Assembly: GCA_947594855.1 (NCBI GenBank)
Contig: CANQEL010000001.1
Span: 248,001-312,000 of the forward strand
Direction of reading: 5' to 3'
Origin: an uncultured Lachnospiraceae bacterium
GTDB lineage: Bacteria; Bacillota; Clostridia; Lachnospirales; Lachnospiraceae
DNA: 64,000 nt
The notes under the pieces are model-generated. The model was given only the letters and a program-made list of their open reading frames with translations, had not been told where the DNA came from and did not search any database. The translations under genes were made by a program, and so were the position numbers. Position 1 is the stretch's first letter, and the number at the start of each line of letters is the position of its first letter. Positions 24,652-34,709 of the stretch are shown here, piece by piece.

Positions 24652-26627
24652 AAAACACCTCCGCCACACTGCAAATCTGATATTCCGGTAAGATTTTTAT
24701 GAATAATCTCCCTGTCTCCGATTTTCTTAAACTGTCTGTCACAAATCTCCTTATCGCGGAGCTTGTCTTCTTCTTTTTCCCTGTAAGTCGGAACAATGTT
24801 TTCAACCACACTCTTAATATTTTCAGACTCCGTATAAGCGCAGTCGTACAGTTCCTCAAGTTTTACAAAGAATTCCTCTTCATCAAACAATATTGGTTTT
24901 CCTATATGAATAAGGGAATTTGCCGTATCTTTAAGCCCTTCTTCACCCATGAGCATCTCTTCATATAGTTTTTCACCGGGCCTTAAACCTGTTATTTTTA
25001 TTTCAATATCCTCATCCGGCTTATACCCTGAAAGTCTTATGAGGTTTCTTGCAAGGTCGATAATCTTAACAGGCTCACCCATATCCAGTACAAATATTTC
25101 TCCGCCTTTTGCATATGCTCCGGCCTGCAGTACCAAAGACACCGCTTCTTCAATAGTCATAAAATATCTTATAATATCGGGATGAGTTACGGTCACAGGT
25201 CCGCCCGCTTCAATCTGTTTGCGAAACAGGGGAATTACGCTTCCGTTGCTCCCAAGCACATTGCCAAAACGTACTGCGACAAATTCCGTTTCTGAATGTT
25301 TATTAAACGCCTGGATTATCATCTCACATATACGCTTGGAAGCTCCCATTATGTTAGTAGGATTAACTGCCTTATCAGTTGATATAAGTACAAATTTCTC
25401 AGTATTGTATTTATGTGCCGCAAGCGCAGTTTTATATGTTCCAAAAACATTATTTTTTATAGCTTCGGTAGGACTGTCCTCCATAAGGGGCACATGTTTG
25501 TGCGCCGCAGCATGATATACTATGTCCGGCCTGTACTTACTGAAAATGCTGTCCATTCTTTCAGTGTTCCTTACAGAGGCAATAAGTACAACAAGTTCAA
25601 GTCCGGGATAATCATGCTTAAGCTCCTGCTGTATGTCATACGCGTTGTTTTCATACACATCTACAATTATAAGCCGCTTTGGTGAGTGCGCTGCTATCTG
25701 TCTGCACAGCTCGCTTCCTATTGAACCTCCGCCGCCGGTAACAAGCACTATTTTATTACACACATAGTTCATTATTGATTCTATATCAACCTTTACAGGT
25801 TCACGGCCAAGCAGGTCCTCTATCTGTACTTTTCTCAGCTTGTCCAGAGTTGCTTCACCATTGACAAGCTGATACATACCGGGAAGTATCTTAAGCTCTC
25901 CGGGAACATTTTTACATATATCTACAAGCTCACTTATAGTTTTTTTGGATGCTGTAGGCATTGCTATTATTATTTCATTAATTGAATATTTTTTTGCCGC
26001 AGACAGTATGCTTTCCCGGCCTCCTACAACCTTTACTCCATGTATATATGTGCTGTGTTTGGATTTATCATCATCAATAAAACATTTAATCCGGGCATCC
26101 AGATGGTTACTCATTACAAGCTCATTCATCAGCATATTGCCGGCCTCTCCGGCGCCGACAATCATTGTATTCCTTGTTTCCAAATCGTGGTTGTACATGC
26201 TGAAGAAGTACCTTACGATACGGTATGAAAATCGTATTATAAGCGTAAATAACAGTAACAGCATGGTATATATCATTATATAACTTTTAGTAAAATACCT
26301 GTAGTACATAAACAGTGAGGTTATATGAATTAATGCGGAAATTATACATGCCAGCAGGACATTAACCATTTCACGCACGCTTGCATATCTCCACAGACTG
26401 TGATACAACCGCATCACAAAGAAAATAATTATCGTAATTAAGGTATTAAAAATACACATTCTGTTTACTGCAATAAGACATTCGGGCTCTATTGAAGACC
26501 ATTTGAGCTCAAACCTTACAAGCAGCGCAAGATATGAACTTATATTAATACTTATAATATCAAGAATTATGAGCATTATACGGAAAACCAGTGATAATTT
26601 TCCATCTCTTATATATCTGCTTAACAA
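24639..26627 (-). CDS. Membrane nucleotide-sugar 4,6-dehydratase (CapD/PglF/EpsC-like)
   Basis: 662 aa. Four hydrophobic spans at the N-terminus (about 12-120) precede a CoA-binding-like Rossmann segment (IVGAGEAGNMLMNELVM) and a short-chain dehydrogenase domain. That domain has VTGGGGSIGSELCRQI (about 295) and STDKAVNPTNIMGASKR, where Lys replaces the usual Tyr of SDRs, a mark of this family. It converts UDP-GlcNAc to a 4-keto-6-deoxy sugar. The start appears to be TTG at 26627, with GGGGG eight bases upstream; no ATG lies near. It is followed by the aminotransferase and phosphoglycosyl transferase. No PglD/EpsM-type acetyltransferase gene is adjacent. Confidence 0.92.
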   Translation of the reverse strand: MLSRYIRDGKLSLVFRIMLIILDIISINISSYLALLVRFELKWSSIEPECLIAVNRMCIFNTLITIIIFFVMRLYHSLWRYASVREMVNVLLACIISALIHITSLFMYYRYFTKSYIMIYTMLLLLFTLIIRFSYRIVRYFFSMYNHDLETRNTMIVGAGEAGNMLMNELVMSNHLDARIKCFIDDDKSKHSTYIHGVKVVGGRESILSAAKKYSINEIIIAMPTASKKTISELVDICKNVPGELKILPGMYQLVNGEATLDKLRKVQIEDLLGREPVKVDIESIMNYVCNKIVLVTGGGGSIGSELCRQIAAHSPKRLIIVDVYENNAYDIQQELKHDYPGLELVVLIASVRNTERMDSIFSKYRPDIVYHAAAHKHVPLMEDSPTEAIKNNVFGTYKTALAAHKYNTEKFVLISTDKAVNPTNIMGASKRICEMIIQAFNKHSETEFVAVRFGNVLGSNGSVIPLFRKQIEAGGPVTVTHPDIIRYFMTIEEAVSLVLQAGAYAKGGEIFVLDMGEPVKIIDLARNLIRLSGYKPDEDIEIKITGLRPGEKLYEEMLMGEEGLKDTANSLIHIGKPILFDEEEFFVKLEELYDCAYTESENIKSVVENIVPTYREKEEDKLRDKEICDRQFKKIGDREIIHKNLTGISDLQCGGGVLWKK

Positions 26628-26641
26628 TCCTTATTCCCCCA

Positions 26642-28129
26642 CTAATTGTTATCCTTACTGTCTTTACCATTCTTATTTTTCTTATCTGATTTAAGCTTAC
26701 CGCCATCCAGTATAGTCTGGATATTATCATGTATCTCCTTTATGCTCTCTTCGTCAGGATACATTACATATGACCTCTGTGACGGCATTGAGTAAGTATG
26801 CGTCTTTCCTCCCGTACCTGACGCGCTTACTGATTCTATATTCCAGTCCGGCGTTTCATCCATCTGGAACTTAACATATCTGGTAATCTTCTTTGTTTTC
26901 ATATTAGTTTCAAAAGAGTCCTCAAGGCTCTTCATAAGACTTGAAAATTTGGTAATAATTTTAGGCGAAGTTGCCTTATCAAAAATAGCGGCAACCATAT
27001 GCTGGTGATTCTTTCCCCTCTGGTTATCACCCGCCCCAAAATGATGCCTTTCACGGCAGAATGCAAGGGCCTGTGTTCCATTCACATTATTATATCCTTT
27101 TGTAAAACTCGGACCCCAGTCAGAAGTAAACGTATAATCTGAATATACCTTTACTCCACCCAGCGCGTCTACTATATTTTTAAGTCCTGAAAAATTAACT
27201 CTTACATAGTAATCAATATCTATGTCATAAAGCATTTCAAGTGTCTCAATGGAAACATCCACTCCATATATTCCGGCATGCGTGAGCTTGTCTCCCATAC
27301 CTTTAGATATTGACAGCGGAACATAATAATCCCTTGGCGTATTTACAAGAAGTATCTGTGCCGTTTCCGGGTTAATCACAGCGATTATATTAACATCACT
27401 TCTGCTTGTCTTTGCTAACGAGCCATACACATCTATTCCGCTCAGATATACTATAAATGGTTTTTTAATGGAATCTGCGTTATCTTCCGGTTCCTCTTCC
27501 TCGACTTCTACAACTGTCTCAACCTGATGTTGTCCAAGCACCCTTGTCTGTGTATCAAATTCCTCATACTTTTCTTTTATTGTCTCCCTGTATGCCTCAT
27601 TAAATATTATTACGCCTATGGTTTTGTTATACAGGGAATCCACAAGTGAAACAATATCATTATACTCCGTTATATTAATAGTTTTACCAAGATCTGACTG
27701 TATTGAATTAACCATTGAATCGGTATATTCCCTTCCCACCTCAGAAATTATACCAAAGTTGTAGTCTCCAACATCATCAATAGTCTGCGCGGCATCATCA
27801 GCCATAACTATAGCTGACAGTTCATCCACCTTAACATTGGCTTCAGCCATATTATTAATCGCCGAGTATCCCTGCCAGAGATATCCTGCCCCAAGCAGCA
27901 TTATAACGCAGAAAATACCTGAGAGCACCCGCCCAAGCACATACAGTTTTTTTGACATCTGGCTGAAAAATGTATACATCATTACAAAAATCAATGCCAA
28001 AACTATACCTAACAGATACTTTAATGGAATAATGTCTACATATATGGCAAGAGTTAAAAATCCAACAGTAAATAAAAACTGAATTATTATAAAAATAATC
28101 CCTATCTTTTTACTTAACAAATGTTTCAT
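26642..28129 (-). CDS. LytR-CpsA-Psr family cell-wall polymer ligase
   Basis: 495 aa. Three hydrophobic helices at the N-terminus (about 8-105), an accessory region (about 110-205) and the LCP catalytic domain (about 240-430). The latter shows VNTPRDYYVPL, THAGIYGVDVS, VDALGGVKVYSDY, NGTQALAFCRERH and DNQRGKNHQHMVAAI; the conserved Arg and Asp residues bind the pyrophosphate lipid. The tail is Lys/Asp-rich. LCP proteins attach teichoic acid or capsule from the lipid carrier to peptidoglycan outside the membrane, fitting its place in this polymer cluster. The start at 28129 has GGAGG; the earlier ATG contains that site. Confidence 0.93.
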   Translation of the reverse strand: MKHLLSKKIGIIFIIIQFLFTVGFLTLAIYVDIIPLKYLLGIVLALIFVMMYTFFSQMSKKLYVLGRVLSGIFCVIMLLGAGYLWQGYSAINNMAEANVKVDELSAIVMADDAAQTIDDVGDYNFGIISEVGREYTDSMVNSIQSDLGKTINITEYNDIVSLVDSLYNKTIGVIIFNEAYRETIKEKYEEFDTQTRVLGQHQVETVVEVEEEEPEDNADSIKKPFIVYLSGIDVYGSLAKTSRSDVNIIAVINPETAQILLVNTPRDYYVPLSISKGMGDKLTHAGIYGVDVSIETLEMLYDIDIDYYVRVNFSGLKNIVDALGGVKVYSDYTFTSDWGPSFTKGYNNVNGTQALAFCRERHHFGAGDNQRGKNHQHMVAAIFDKATSPKIITKFSSLMKSLEDSFETNMKTKKITRYVKFQMDETPDWNIESVSASGTGGKTHTYSMPSQRSYVMYPDEESIKEIHDNIQTILDGGKLKSDKKNKNGKDSKDNN

Positions 28130-28152
28130 AAGTACCTCCATAAATTATCCAG

Positions 28153-28181
28153 ATTATACTATCTGTGATATTATATAACAA
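28153..28181 (-). promoter_or_regulatory. Promoter of the LCP/dehydratase/aminotransferase/transferase operon
   Basis: Minus strand: TTGTTA (28176-28181), 17-bp spacer, perfect TATAAT (28153-28158), 24 bp before the LCP ATG. It gives the last four genes their own start besides readthrough from the tag genes. Confidence 0.65.
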
Positions 28182-28198
28182 CTGTAGAAAAATGTCTA

Positions 28199-29308
28199 TT
28201 ATAAGAGTTTAATAAGCCTGTCCGTCGAATTTCCGTCTGTATACTTATAGAATCTGTCTTTAAACAAAAGCCTTGCTTCCCCGTACATATCTTCCGCCGC
28301 AACAGCGCTTAAAAGTTCCTTTGTATTACGTACTACAGGCCCCGGAACAAAACTTTCATAGTCCTCATAAAATCCTCTGCTGTCATTTTCAAACAGTTTA
28401 AGGTCATATGCATAAAAATATATAGGCCTGTTAAGCAGGATATACTCGAAAACAATTGACGAATAATCAGTTATAAGCGCTGATGAGACAAAAAGCAGGG
28501 TATTTACATCAGCATAATCCGACATATTAATAATTCTGCCTTCATACCCCTTAAGCATATTATCGTCAAAAGCCTTGGAAACATACGGATGAAGCCTTAG
28601 TAAAAGAATGGTATTTCTGTCAGTTCCGTCTATCCATTCCTTTATATCCAGCATAAGTTTAGGTTCCTTAACTTCAGTATCCCTGAATGTTGGCGCATAC
28701 AGTATTAGTTTTTTGCCTTTTAAGTCCATATATTCATTAAAAAATGCATTAATATCATTTTTTCTTATTTCTTCATTAAACAAAACGTCAGTACGTGGTA
28801 TTCCGGTAATATATACTTTATCATCAGTAACCCCAAAAGCCCTTTTATAAAGGCCTGCCGTATAATCTGAATTAACAATGAGGTGGGTTATTTTCATATC
28901 TGCCTTTTTAACAATCTTAAGCAGCCTGCCATCGTTTACATCATGCCCGAATTTCTTAATAGTGCCCGTGCCGTGCCAGAGCTGTACAACTTTTACCCCT
29001 TTACGGAGCTTCACATAAGCAAGCGGCAAAAACTCATTATCCATAAGAATAGTTTGTGAGCGCGCCATTTCAATTGATTTCACAAATATAAGCTTTATAA
29101 GCGACGCCCTGCTTTTATCACTTTTTCTTACATAATAGAATACTCTGCCGGAATCTATCTCTTTTAGTCTTTTTACCACTACGCCTACACTGCTGTCACT
29201 GCTTCCGTCATGTGTCATTACACAAAAATATCTGTCGTTACATACGGGAAACAGAATACATCCTATAAAATACATTACTGAAAACAACACGTATGCTATT
29301 ACTTTCAT
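28199..29308 (-). CDS. CDP-glycerol glycerophosphotransferase family protein (short form 1)
   Basis: 369 aa. The first 22 residues are hydrophobic (membrane-associated, no clear cleavage site). The rest is a TagF-type glycerophosphotransferase domain (PF04464): VQLWHGTGTIKKFGHDV (about 118-134) with the catalytic His, GIPRTDVLF, ILYAPTFRDTEV, LLRLHPYVSK and ITDYSSIVFEYILLNRPIY (about 275-293) with the second catalytic His position replaced by the usual Asp/Tyr/Ser block. The family adds glycerol- or ribitol-phosphate to a lipid-linked acceptor at the cytoplasmic face. The start overlaps the upstream gene's stop in ATGA. It is the most diverged of the five paralogues here (FDR in place of WRD). 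Confidence 0.88.
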   Translation of the reverse strand: MKVIAYVLFSVMYFIGCILFPVCNDRYFCVMTHDGSSDSSVGVVVKRLKEIDSGRVFYYVRKSDKSRASLIKLIFVKSIEMARSQTILMDNEFLPLAYVKLRKGVKVVQLWHGTGTIKKFGHDVNDGRLLKIVKKADMKITHLIVNSDYTAGLYKRAFGVTDDKVYITGIPRTDVLFNEEIRKNDINAFFNEYMDLKGKKLILYAPTFRDTEVKEPKLMLDIKEWIDGTDRNTILLLRLHPYVSKAFDDNMLKGYEGRIINMSDYADVNTLLFVSSALITDYSSIVFEYILLNRPIYFYAYDLKLFENDSRGFYEDYESFVPGPVVRNTKELLSAVAAEDMYGEARLLFKDRFYKYTDGNSTDRLIKLL

Positions 29309-30507
29309 ATCTTCACCATATCTTTCCCGGTACCCAAAAGCCGTCTCAGAACCATTGCAGACGAATCGGCACAGTCCCAGGGATTATACATCCGCCTGAA
29401 CTCATTGTACTTTTCTTCATATTTCATGTGACGTTCTGACTCTATATCCTCTATCAGTTCTTCCGTTGTCTTCGATATAGGTCCGGGCGACATGTTTTCA
29501 AAATCAAAATAAAATCCCCGCAAAATATTTTTATATTTCTCAATATCATAGCAGTAAAAATACATTGGCCTGCCAAGCAGACTGTAATCAAACATCACAG
29601 ATGAATAATCAGTTATAAGTATGTCAGAAACAAGGTAAAGTTGTGAAATATCTATGCTCTGGTCAAAAACATATACAAAATCCCCGTATACCGACCAGTC
29701 TGTATTGTCTTCCACAAGATAATGGTATTTTATTATCATTACCATATCTTTTCCAAATGCTTCATACATCTTACCTACATTAAGAGCCGTGGAAAAATGA
29801 TATTTTCCTATTCCTGACGCCTCATCATCCCGCCAGGTAGGCGCATACAGTATAACTTTTTTATCAGCAGGTATGCCGATACTCCTTTTAATCTCCTCTA
29901 TATCCTTATCATTATTTTTCCTGAACAATACATCATTTCTCGGATACCCGGTTTCAAGAACCTCGCCTTTATAACAGAAGGCTCTTCTGAATACTTCAGT
30001 AGAAAATGGATTCTGCGAAATAAGATAGTCCCAGGAAGCTGCATTTTTTCTGAAATTTTCTTTATACTCTTCAATACTTCTCTCACCGGCCATATATACG
30101 TTGTCCATATCAAGCGCCAGCTTCTTAAGCGGCGTTCCGTGCCAGGTCTGCAGATAAGACACGTTTTTCCTTTTTTTTATGAACATGGGGCATCTTGCGT
30201 CAAATATCCAAAATGAGGCGGTAGCCATATAATACAGGTACTTCAAACGCCCATATTTCACCTGTATGTTATTTCCGGGTATGTCAAACCTTTTTTTTTC
30301 ATAAAACCATATACATTCATATACTTTATCAAGGCCATGTGAAACAATTGTTTCATATAATGCCTTTGGATTGCCCGAATAGCTTTTTCCAAGACTGGAG
30401 GCAATAACTATTCTGTTTTTCTTTAACGGAAGAACAACATTAATAACCCTGTAAAATACTATACAGGCTGTTTTTAACACCTTCCTAAAAAACATTTTTA
30501 TATTCAA
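29305..30507 (-). CDS. CDP-glycerol glycerophosphotransferase family protein (short form 2)
   Basis: 400 aa. LQTWHGTPLKKLALDMDNVY (about 120-139), GYPRNDVLF, LYAPTWRDDEASG, MIIKYHYLVEDN and LITDYSSVMFDYSLLGRPMY (about 300-320) define a TagF-type catalytic domain with a membrane-associating N-terminal helix (about 8-30). The initiator appears to be TTG at 30507. GGAGGAG lies six bases upstream, while the next ATG is four codons on with too much spacing. The TTG overlaps the upstream TGA (TTGA), so coupling is likely. It lies in series with two more glycerophosphotransferase genes, and could be the primase, the polymerase, or a side-branch enzyme. Confidence 0.88.
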   Translation of the reverse strand: MNIKMFFRKVLKTACIVFYRVINVVLPLKKNRIVIASSLGKSYSGNPKALYETIVSHGLDKVYECIWFYEKKRFDIPGNNIQVKYGRLKYLYYMATASFWIFDARCPMFIKKRKNVSYLQTWHGTPLKKLALDMDNVYMAGERSIEEYKENFRKNAASWDYLISQNPFSTEVFRRAFCYKGEVLETGYPRNDVLFRKNNDKDIEEIKRSIGIPADKKVILYAPTWRDDEASGIGKYHFSTALNVGKMYEAFGKDMVMIIKYHYLVEDNTDWSVYGDFVYVFDQSIDISQLYLVSDILITDYSSVMFDYSLLGRPMYFYCYDIEKYKNILRGFYFDFENMSPGPISKTTEELIEDIESERHMKYEEKYNEFRRMYNPWDCADSSAMVLRRLLGTGKDMVKI

Positions 30508-32672
30508 TCGGCTCTCCTCCTGCCAATCAGTAATTCGGCTGCGCGTTTAGAAGCCTGTCCGTCAGAAAGGCTGCAAAAGCGCTCATAAAACATATCGTAT
30601 TTTTCTTTATATTCCTGACATAACTGCGAAAGGTTTTCAATTGCCAAAAGCACTTCTTCGCTTGTATATAAAAGCGGCCCTGGAAGCTCTGTCTCCATAT
30701 CCAGATACATCCCGCGCAGTTCGTTTTTATAATTCTCAATATCATATACGTAAAAAAGAACAGGCCGTTTCAGGTTTGCATAATCAAAAAATACCGAAGA
30801 ATAGTCCGTAATGCATACGTCTGATATCAGATACAGCTCTGAAATGTCACCATAACCCGATACGTTGTACACAAAGCCCTCGTATTCCGACAAATCAAGC
30901 TTTTCAGCAATATAATAATGTGTACGTAGAAGCAGAATCCACTCATCTGAAAGATGCTCTTTTAACAAAGAAAAATCAAGCGCCATATCAAATTTATATT
31001 TTCCCGCTTCATAATATTCATTATCACGCCAGGTAGGCGCATACAGTATAACCTTTTTACCTTCAGGTATACCTATATTATTTTTTACCTTTTTTACAAT
31101 ATCGGATGCATTTTGTGCATACAGTATATCATTTCTTGGATATCCCGTTTCTATTATTTTATCCCGGTCAATATCAAATGCATGTTCAAATATGTCTGTA
31201 GAAAAACGGTTATCTGAAATCAGGTAATCCCATTTCCTTGAATCCCTGTAAAATTCTGCTTTATGATTTTTGTTTGCAGAATATACGTCGTCCATGTCAA
31301 ATACAAGCTTTTTAAGCGGCGTTCCGTGCCAGGTCTCAAGAAAAACCATACCTTTCTTTTTTACAAACCATCCCGGCTGGCGCACATTATATACGTGATA
31401 CTTTGACCTTGATGCATAATACACATGTTTCAACCCGTTATATACCGCATACCTGGTATTTTTACCGGTCTTTTTATGCTTATCCCTCAGAACCCATATG
31501 TATCTGAACTGACTGCCATAAGTATTCAGCATATAATCATATATCGCCTTCGGACTGTCATTATAACCTCTTCCAAAAAAGCTCTCAAACACTATCCAGT
31601 TATCTTTTCTTCCCATATGTGAAAAAATAAGTTTGTCAATAAAACGGAACCACTGTATTTTATTACCGAACTTACCGCTCTTTTTTTTGTTTATAATTAT
31701 ATACGCCATACATATACGCGCCTGTACAGGCTTTTTTGAAGCTATGCATGAAAGCGTCAGGTGTTCTGAAAACCTAAAACGTGAAGATACATTTTTCACT
31801 GCCTGTTTAGTATATTCAGCGCATACCGCAATTTCTTTTTTAGGTATATAACCTGACTCCATTACTTTAAGAACATTTTTACAAAGCATATACATTACAA
31901 TATTTCTTCTTTTTGGCTGGCCCTCAGTATACTTAATGCTCTCAGGATATACGGCAAGCATATCGTGAAGCATTTTTTCAGGCTCCTTAACCATACTCTG
32001 ATTAAGCTGCGGAAGATGTATGGGGTCGTTACGCTCACGCTTGGCAAGATACGCATCAGCCACAAGATAAAATACATTTGCAGCCGATAAAAGTTTCATT
32101 ACAAAAGGCATATCAGAAAAATAAGACACATTATCAGCAAATTTTATATCATTTGCATCAATTACGTCTTTTTTGATTAACATATTAAGAACAGTTACCT
32201 CATCTGCAAAAATTCCTGCAATATCGGCATCTGTTCCCTTTCTGTCAGTATTAACAAATTCCTCTTCCGAATCAGCGCATAATGAATCTCTTTTAAAAAA
32301 CGTATGCTTTATCCCGCCTGCCACAACATCAGCGCCATACTCTGCCGCACACTCAAGCATACGGTTCAGGCAGCCTTCAAGAATATAGTCGTCACAATCC
32401 AGGAAATAAATATATTCTCCCTCTGCGAGGTTAATTCCGGTATTTCTCGCATATCCTGTTCCATGCGACGGAAGCCACTGTACATATCTTACCGGAAGCC
32501 CTTTCTTCTCAAACTCCTCCAGTTTTGCAACTATCCCTTCTTCAGGCATATCACCCAGACATATAACCTCATATTCATCTTTAGCAAGATTCTGTGCAAG
32601 TACGCTGTCAAAACAGTCATCCAGATAGCACAATCCCTTATTAAAAGGAATTATTATACTGATTTTCTTCAT
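30504..32672 (-). CDS. GT2 glycosyltransferase fused to glycerophosphotransferase domain (copy A)
   Basis: 722 aa, two catalytic halves. Residues about 1-230 are a family 2 glycosyltransferase: ISIIIPFNKGLCYLDDCFDS, GTGYARNTGINLAEGEYI and FLDCDDYI with the metal-binding DCDD. Residues about 360-720 are a TagF-type domain: FLETWHGTPLKKLVFDMDDV, GYPRNDILYAQN, LYAPTWRDNEYYEAG, CITDYSSVFFDYANLKRPV. No signal peptide. Such fusions could add a sugar and a glycerol phosphate alternately, giving a glycosyl-polyol-phosphate repeat (inference). It is a clear paralogue of the 754-aa protein at 34710-36974. GAGGATTG precedes the ATG; the stop overlaps the next gene. Confidence 0.88.
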   Translation of the reverse strand: MKKISIIIPFNKGLCYLDDCFDSVLAQNLAKDEYEVICLGDMPEEGIVAKLEEFEKKGLPVRYVQWLPSHGTGYARNTGINLAEGEYIYFLDCDDYILEGCLNRMLECAAEYGADVVAGGIKHTFFKRDSLCADSEEEFVNTDRKGTDADIAGIFADEVTVLNMLIKKDVIDANDIKFADNVSYFSDMPFVMKLLSAANVFYLVADAYLAKRERNDPIHLPQLNQSMVKEPEKMLHDMLAVYPESIKYTEGQPKRRNIVMYMLCKNVLKVMESGYIPKKEIAVCAEYTKQAVKNVSSRFRFSEHLTLSCIASKKPVQARICMAYIIINKKKSGKFGNKIQWFRFIDKLIFSHMGRKDNWIVFESFFGRGYNDSPKAIYDYMLNTYGSQFRYIWVLRDKHKKTGKNTRYAVYNGLKHVYYASRSKYHVYNVRQPGWFVKKKGMVFLETWHGTPLKKLVFDMDDVYSANKNHKAEFYRDSRKWDYLISDNRFSTDIFEHAFDIDRDKIIETGYPRNDILYAQNASDIVKKVKNNIGIPEGKKVILYAPTWRDNEYYEAGKYKFDMALDFSLLKEHLSDEWILLLRTHYYIAEKLDLSEYEGFVYNVSGYGDISELYLISDVCITDYSSVFFDYANLKRPVLFYVYDIENYKNELRGMYLDMETELPGPLLYTSEEVLLAIENLSQLCQEYKEKYDMFYERFCSLSDGQASKRAAELLIGRRRAD

Positions 32673-32683
32673 TACACAATCCT

Positions 32684-33079
32684 CTAATCTTTTTTTATGT
32701 TAAGGTCCTCTTTAATCTTAGTAGTCGATATTCCTTCAGTCCTTGGAAGATATATAACCTCACAATAATCTTTTAAAAAATCAAATTTGCCTTTCCAGTC
32801 ATCTCCCATTACAAATATATCAACATCATTATTACGGACATCATCTATCTTCTGTTCCCAGTTGTATTCAGGAAGCACTTCATCCACATACTTTATTGAT
32901 TCAAGTATAATTTTCCTGTCTTCATAAGGATGATAAGCTTTCTTATTCTTTATGGCGTTAAATTCGTCAGTAGACAATACTACAATCAGATAGTCGCCAA
33001 GCTCTCTTGCCCTTCTAAGCAGATTAATATGTCCTACATGCAATAAATCATATGTTCCATAAGTAATTACCTTTTTCAT
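32684..33079 (-). CDS. tagD: Glycerol-3-phosphate cytidylyltransferase
   Basis: 131 aa, full length. It makes CDP-glycerol from CTP and glycerol-3-phosphate. Nucleotidyltransferase motifs are YGTYDLLHVGHINLLRRA with HxGH (about 14-17), MGDDWKGKFD, and RTEGISTTKIKEDL near the end. Its product is the donor for the five TagF-type proteins nearby, good evidence that a glycerol-phosphate polymer is made. It overlaps tagH in ATGA. Confidence 0.95.
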   Translation of the reverse strand: MKKVITYGTYDLLHVGHINLLRRARELGDYLIVVLSTDEFNAIKNKKAYHPYEDRKIILESIKYVDEVLPEYNWEQKIDDVRNNDVDIFVMGDDWKGKFDFLKDYCEVIYLPRTEGISTTKIKEDLNIKKD

Positions 33080-33858
33080 AGTTTATTAAGTCTCCTTCTT
33101 CTTCTTTTTGACTTTCCGTACTGCTCGTCGCTCTCATATATTTCAATAGCTTTTTCAAGTTCTCCTGCAAACGTTACTTCGCCATGGTCGAGGAATATTC
33201 CCTTATTACATACTCTCCTGACCTGATTGACCGAATGTGAAACAAAAAGTACGGTTACTCCGCTGTCCATCATCTGATTAATATATTTCATACATTTCTT
33301 TCTAAATTTTACATCCCCTACCGAAAGCACTTCATCAAGTATAAGTATTTCAGGCTCTACTACCGTAGCTATTGAAAAACCAAGCCTTGATTTCATTCCT
33401 GACGAATAATTTTTGACCGGTACGTTAATAAAATCTCCCAGCTCTGAAAACTCCACTATGCTATCATATCTTTCCTCTATAAATTCTTTTGTATGTCCAA
33501 GTATCGCACCATAAAGATAAATATTCTCAGCGCCCGTATACTGCGGATCAAATCCTGCGCCAAGTTCCAGAAGCGGAACCACTCTTCCATAAGTTTTAAC
33601 GCTTCCCTCAGTAGGTTTGAGTACACCTGCTATAACTTTAAGCAGAGTGCTTTTTCCCGCGCCATTATATCCCAGTATTGCCACCCTGTCACCTTTTTCT
33701 ACAGTAAAACTTACATTTTTAAGCGCCCAGAATTCTTTAAACGTTATATTTCTTTTTACAAACCTTATAAAATATTCTTTTAAATTATCCACCTTATCAG
33801 CGCTAAGATTAAATCTCATACTGACATTTTCAGCTTTTATTGCAATCTTTTTCTTCAT
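33076..33858 (-). CDS. tagH: ABC transporter ATP-binding protein, teichoic-acid/polysaccharide export
   Basis: 260 aa. Walker A is GYNGAGKSTLLKVIAG (about 63-78), Q-loop region LLELGAGFDPQYTGAENIYL, signature NYSSGMKSRLGFSIA (about 155) and Walker B EILILDEVLSVGD (about 172). The RFVKRN N-terminal extension is typical of the TagH/RfbE/KpsT exporters. There is no long extracytoplasmic C-terminal extension as in B. subtilis TagH. It forms the exporter with the permease TagG next door and moves the lipid-linked polymer across the membrane. The gene begins with GGAGTAAGG just before the ATG. Confidence 0.93.
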   Translation of the reverse strand: MKKKIAIKAENVSMRFNLSADKVDNLKEYFIRFVKRNITFKEFWALKNVSFTVEKGDRVAILGYNGAGKSTLLKVIAGVLKPTEGSVKTYGRVVPLLELGAGFDPQYTGAENIYLYGAILGHTKEFIEERYDSIVEFSELGDFINVPVKNYSSGMKSRLGFSIATVVEPEILILDEVLSVGDVKFRKKCMKYINQMMDSGVTVLFVSHSVNQVRRVCNKGIFLDHGEVTFAGELEKAIEIYESDEQYGKSKRRRRRLNKL

Positions 33859-33897
33859 CCTTACTCCAATCCGTATAAAAAATTATACTTAAGCACA

Positions 33898-34692
33898 TTA
33901 TAAATGCAGTATAAATTCATCCTGTTTTTTATAGAATAAAACAACTCCTATTATAACCGTAACTATTCCAAATACTGAAGTATATATCAATGACGGTAAA
34001 TGGAAGCCTGCTCCGCTTATGCAATCACGGAAATTCCTTATTACGCCGTATACAGGATTACAGTTAAGAAGCCACTTGTACTTACTAAGCCTGTCCGCAT
34101 CATAGAATATTGCACAGGTGTACATTATAAGCATAAGTGCCACTCCCCACAGATATTCAAGATCCCTGAAAAACACTGAAAATGTTGCAAGAATCAGGCC
34201 GACTCCAACGCTCATACAAAGAAGTATTACAAGCGGTACTACTGATGCAATCATCCACCATGTAGGCTGTACCTTAAGCACTACAGATACTCCTACAAGC
34301 ACTATCAGCGATATAAGAAATGTTATAAAATTGGCTAAAATAGATGATAAAGGATACATGTACTTTGGAACATATACCTTTTTTATCATTGCCGCGCTTC
34401 CCCTGACAGATTTCATCGCTCCTTTTGTTGCGCCGCTGAAAAAAGAGTACAAAAGACGTCCCGCCAATATATATACCGGAAACGGAAGTCCGCCTTTTAT
34501 ACCGTTTCTTCCAAGGAAAGTGGAAAATACCATCGTAAGTACTATCATTGTAAGAAGCGGTTCTACAAGTGTCCAAAGTATACCAAGGTAAGACCTTCTG
34601 TACTTTAATTTGATATCCTTTACAACAAGCTGTGATAAAAGATATTTGTATTTTCGGAAATTAGCAATTACATGTATTTTTGAAAGATTCAT
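33898..34692 (-). CDS. tagG: ABC-2 type permease, teichoic-acid/polysaccharide export
   Basis: 264 aa, six hydrophobic spans (near 32-58, 64-84, 110-135, 145-170, 178-195, 232-252). It belongs to the ABC2 membrane family of polysaccharide exporters: KDIKLKYRRSYLGILWTLVE is the highly conserved amphipathic start and NPVYGVIRNFRDCI a conserved late block. It is the partner of TagH, with 39 bp between them, and directly follows a GT2-TagF fusion gene. TAGGAG precedes the ATG. Confidence 0.93.
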   Translation of the reverse strand: MNLSKIHVIANFRKYKYLLSQLVVKDIKLKYRRSYLGILWTLVEPLLTMIVLTMVFSTFLGRNGIKGGLPFPVYILAGRLLYSFFSGATKGAMKSVRGSAAMIKKVYVPKYMYPLSSILANFITFLISLIVLVGVSVVLKVQPTWWMIASVVPLVILLCMSVGVGLILATFSVFFRDLEYLWGVALMLIMYTCAIFYDADRLSKYKWLLNCNPVYGVIRNFRDCISGAGFHLPSLIYTSVFGIVTVIIGVVLFYKKQDEFILHL

Positions 34693-34709
34693 ACTATTAC
34701 TCCTAAATT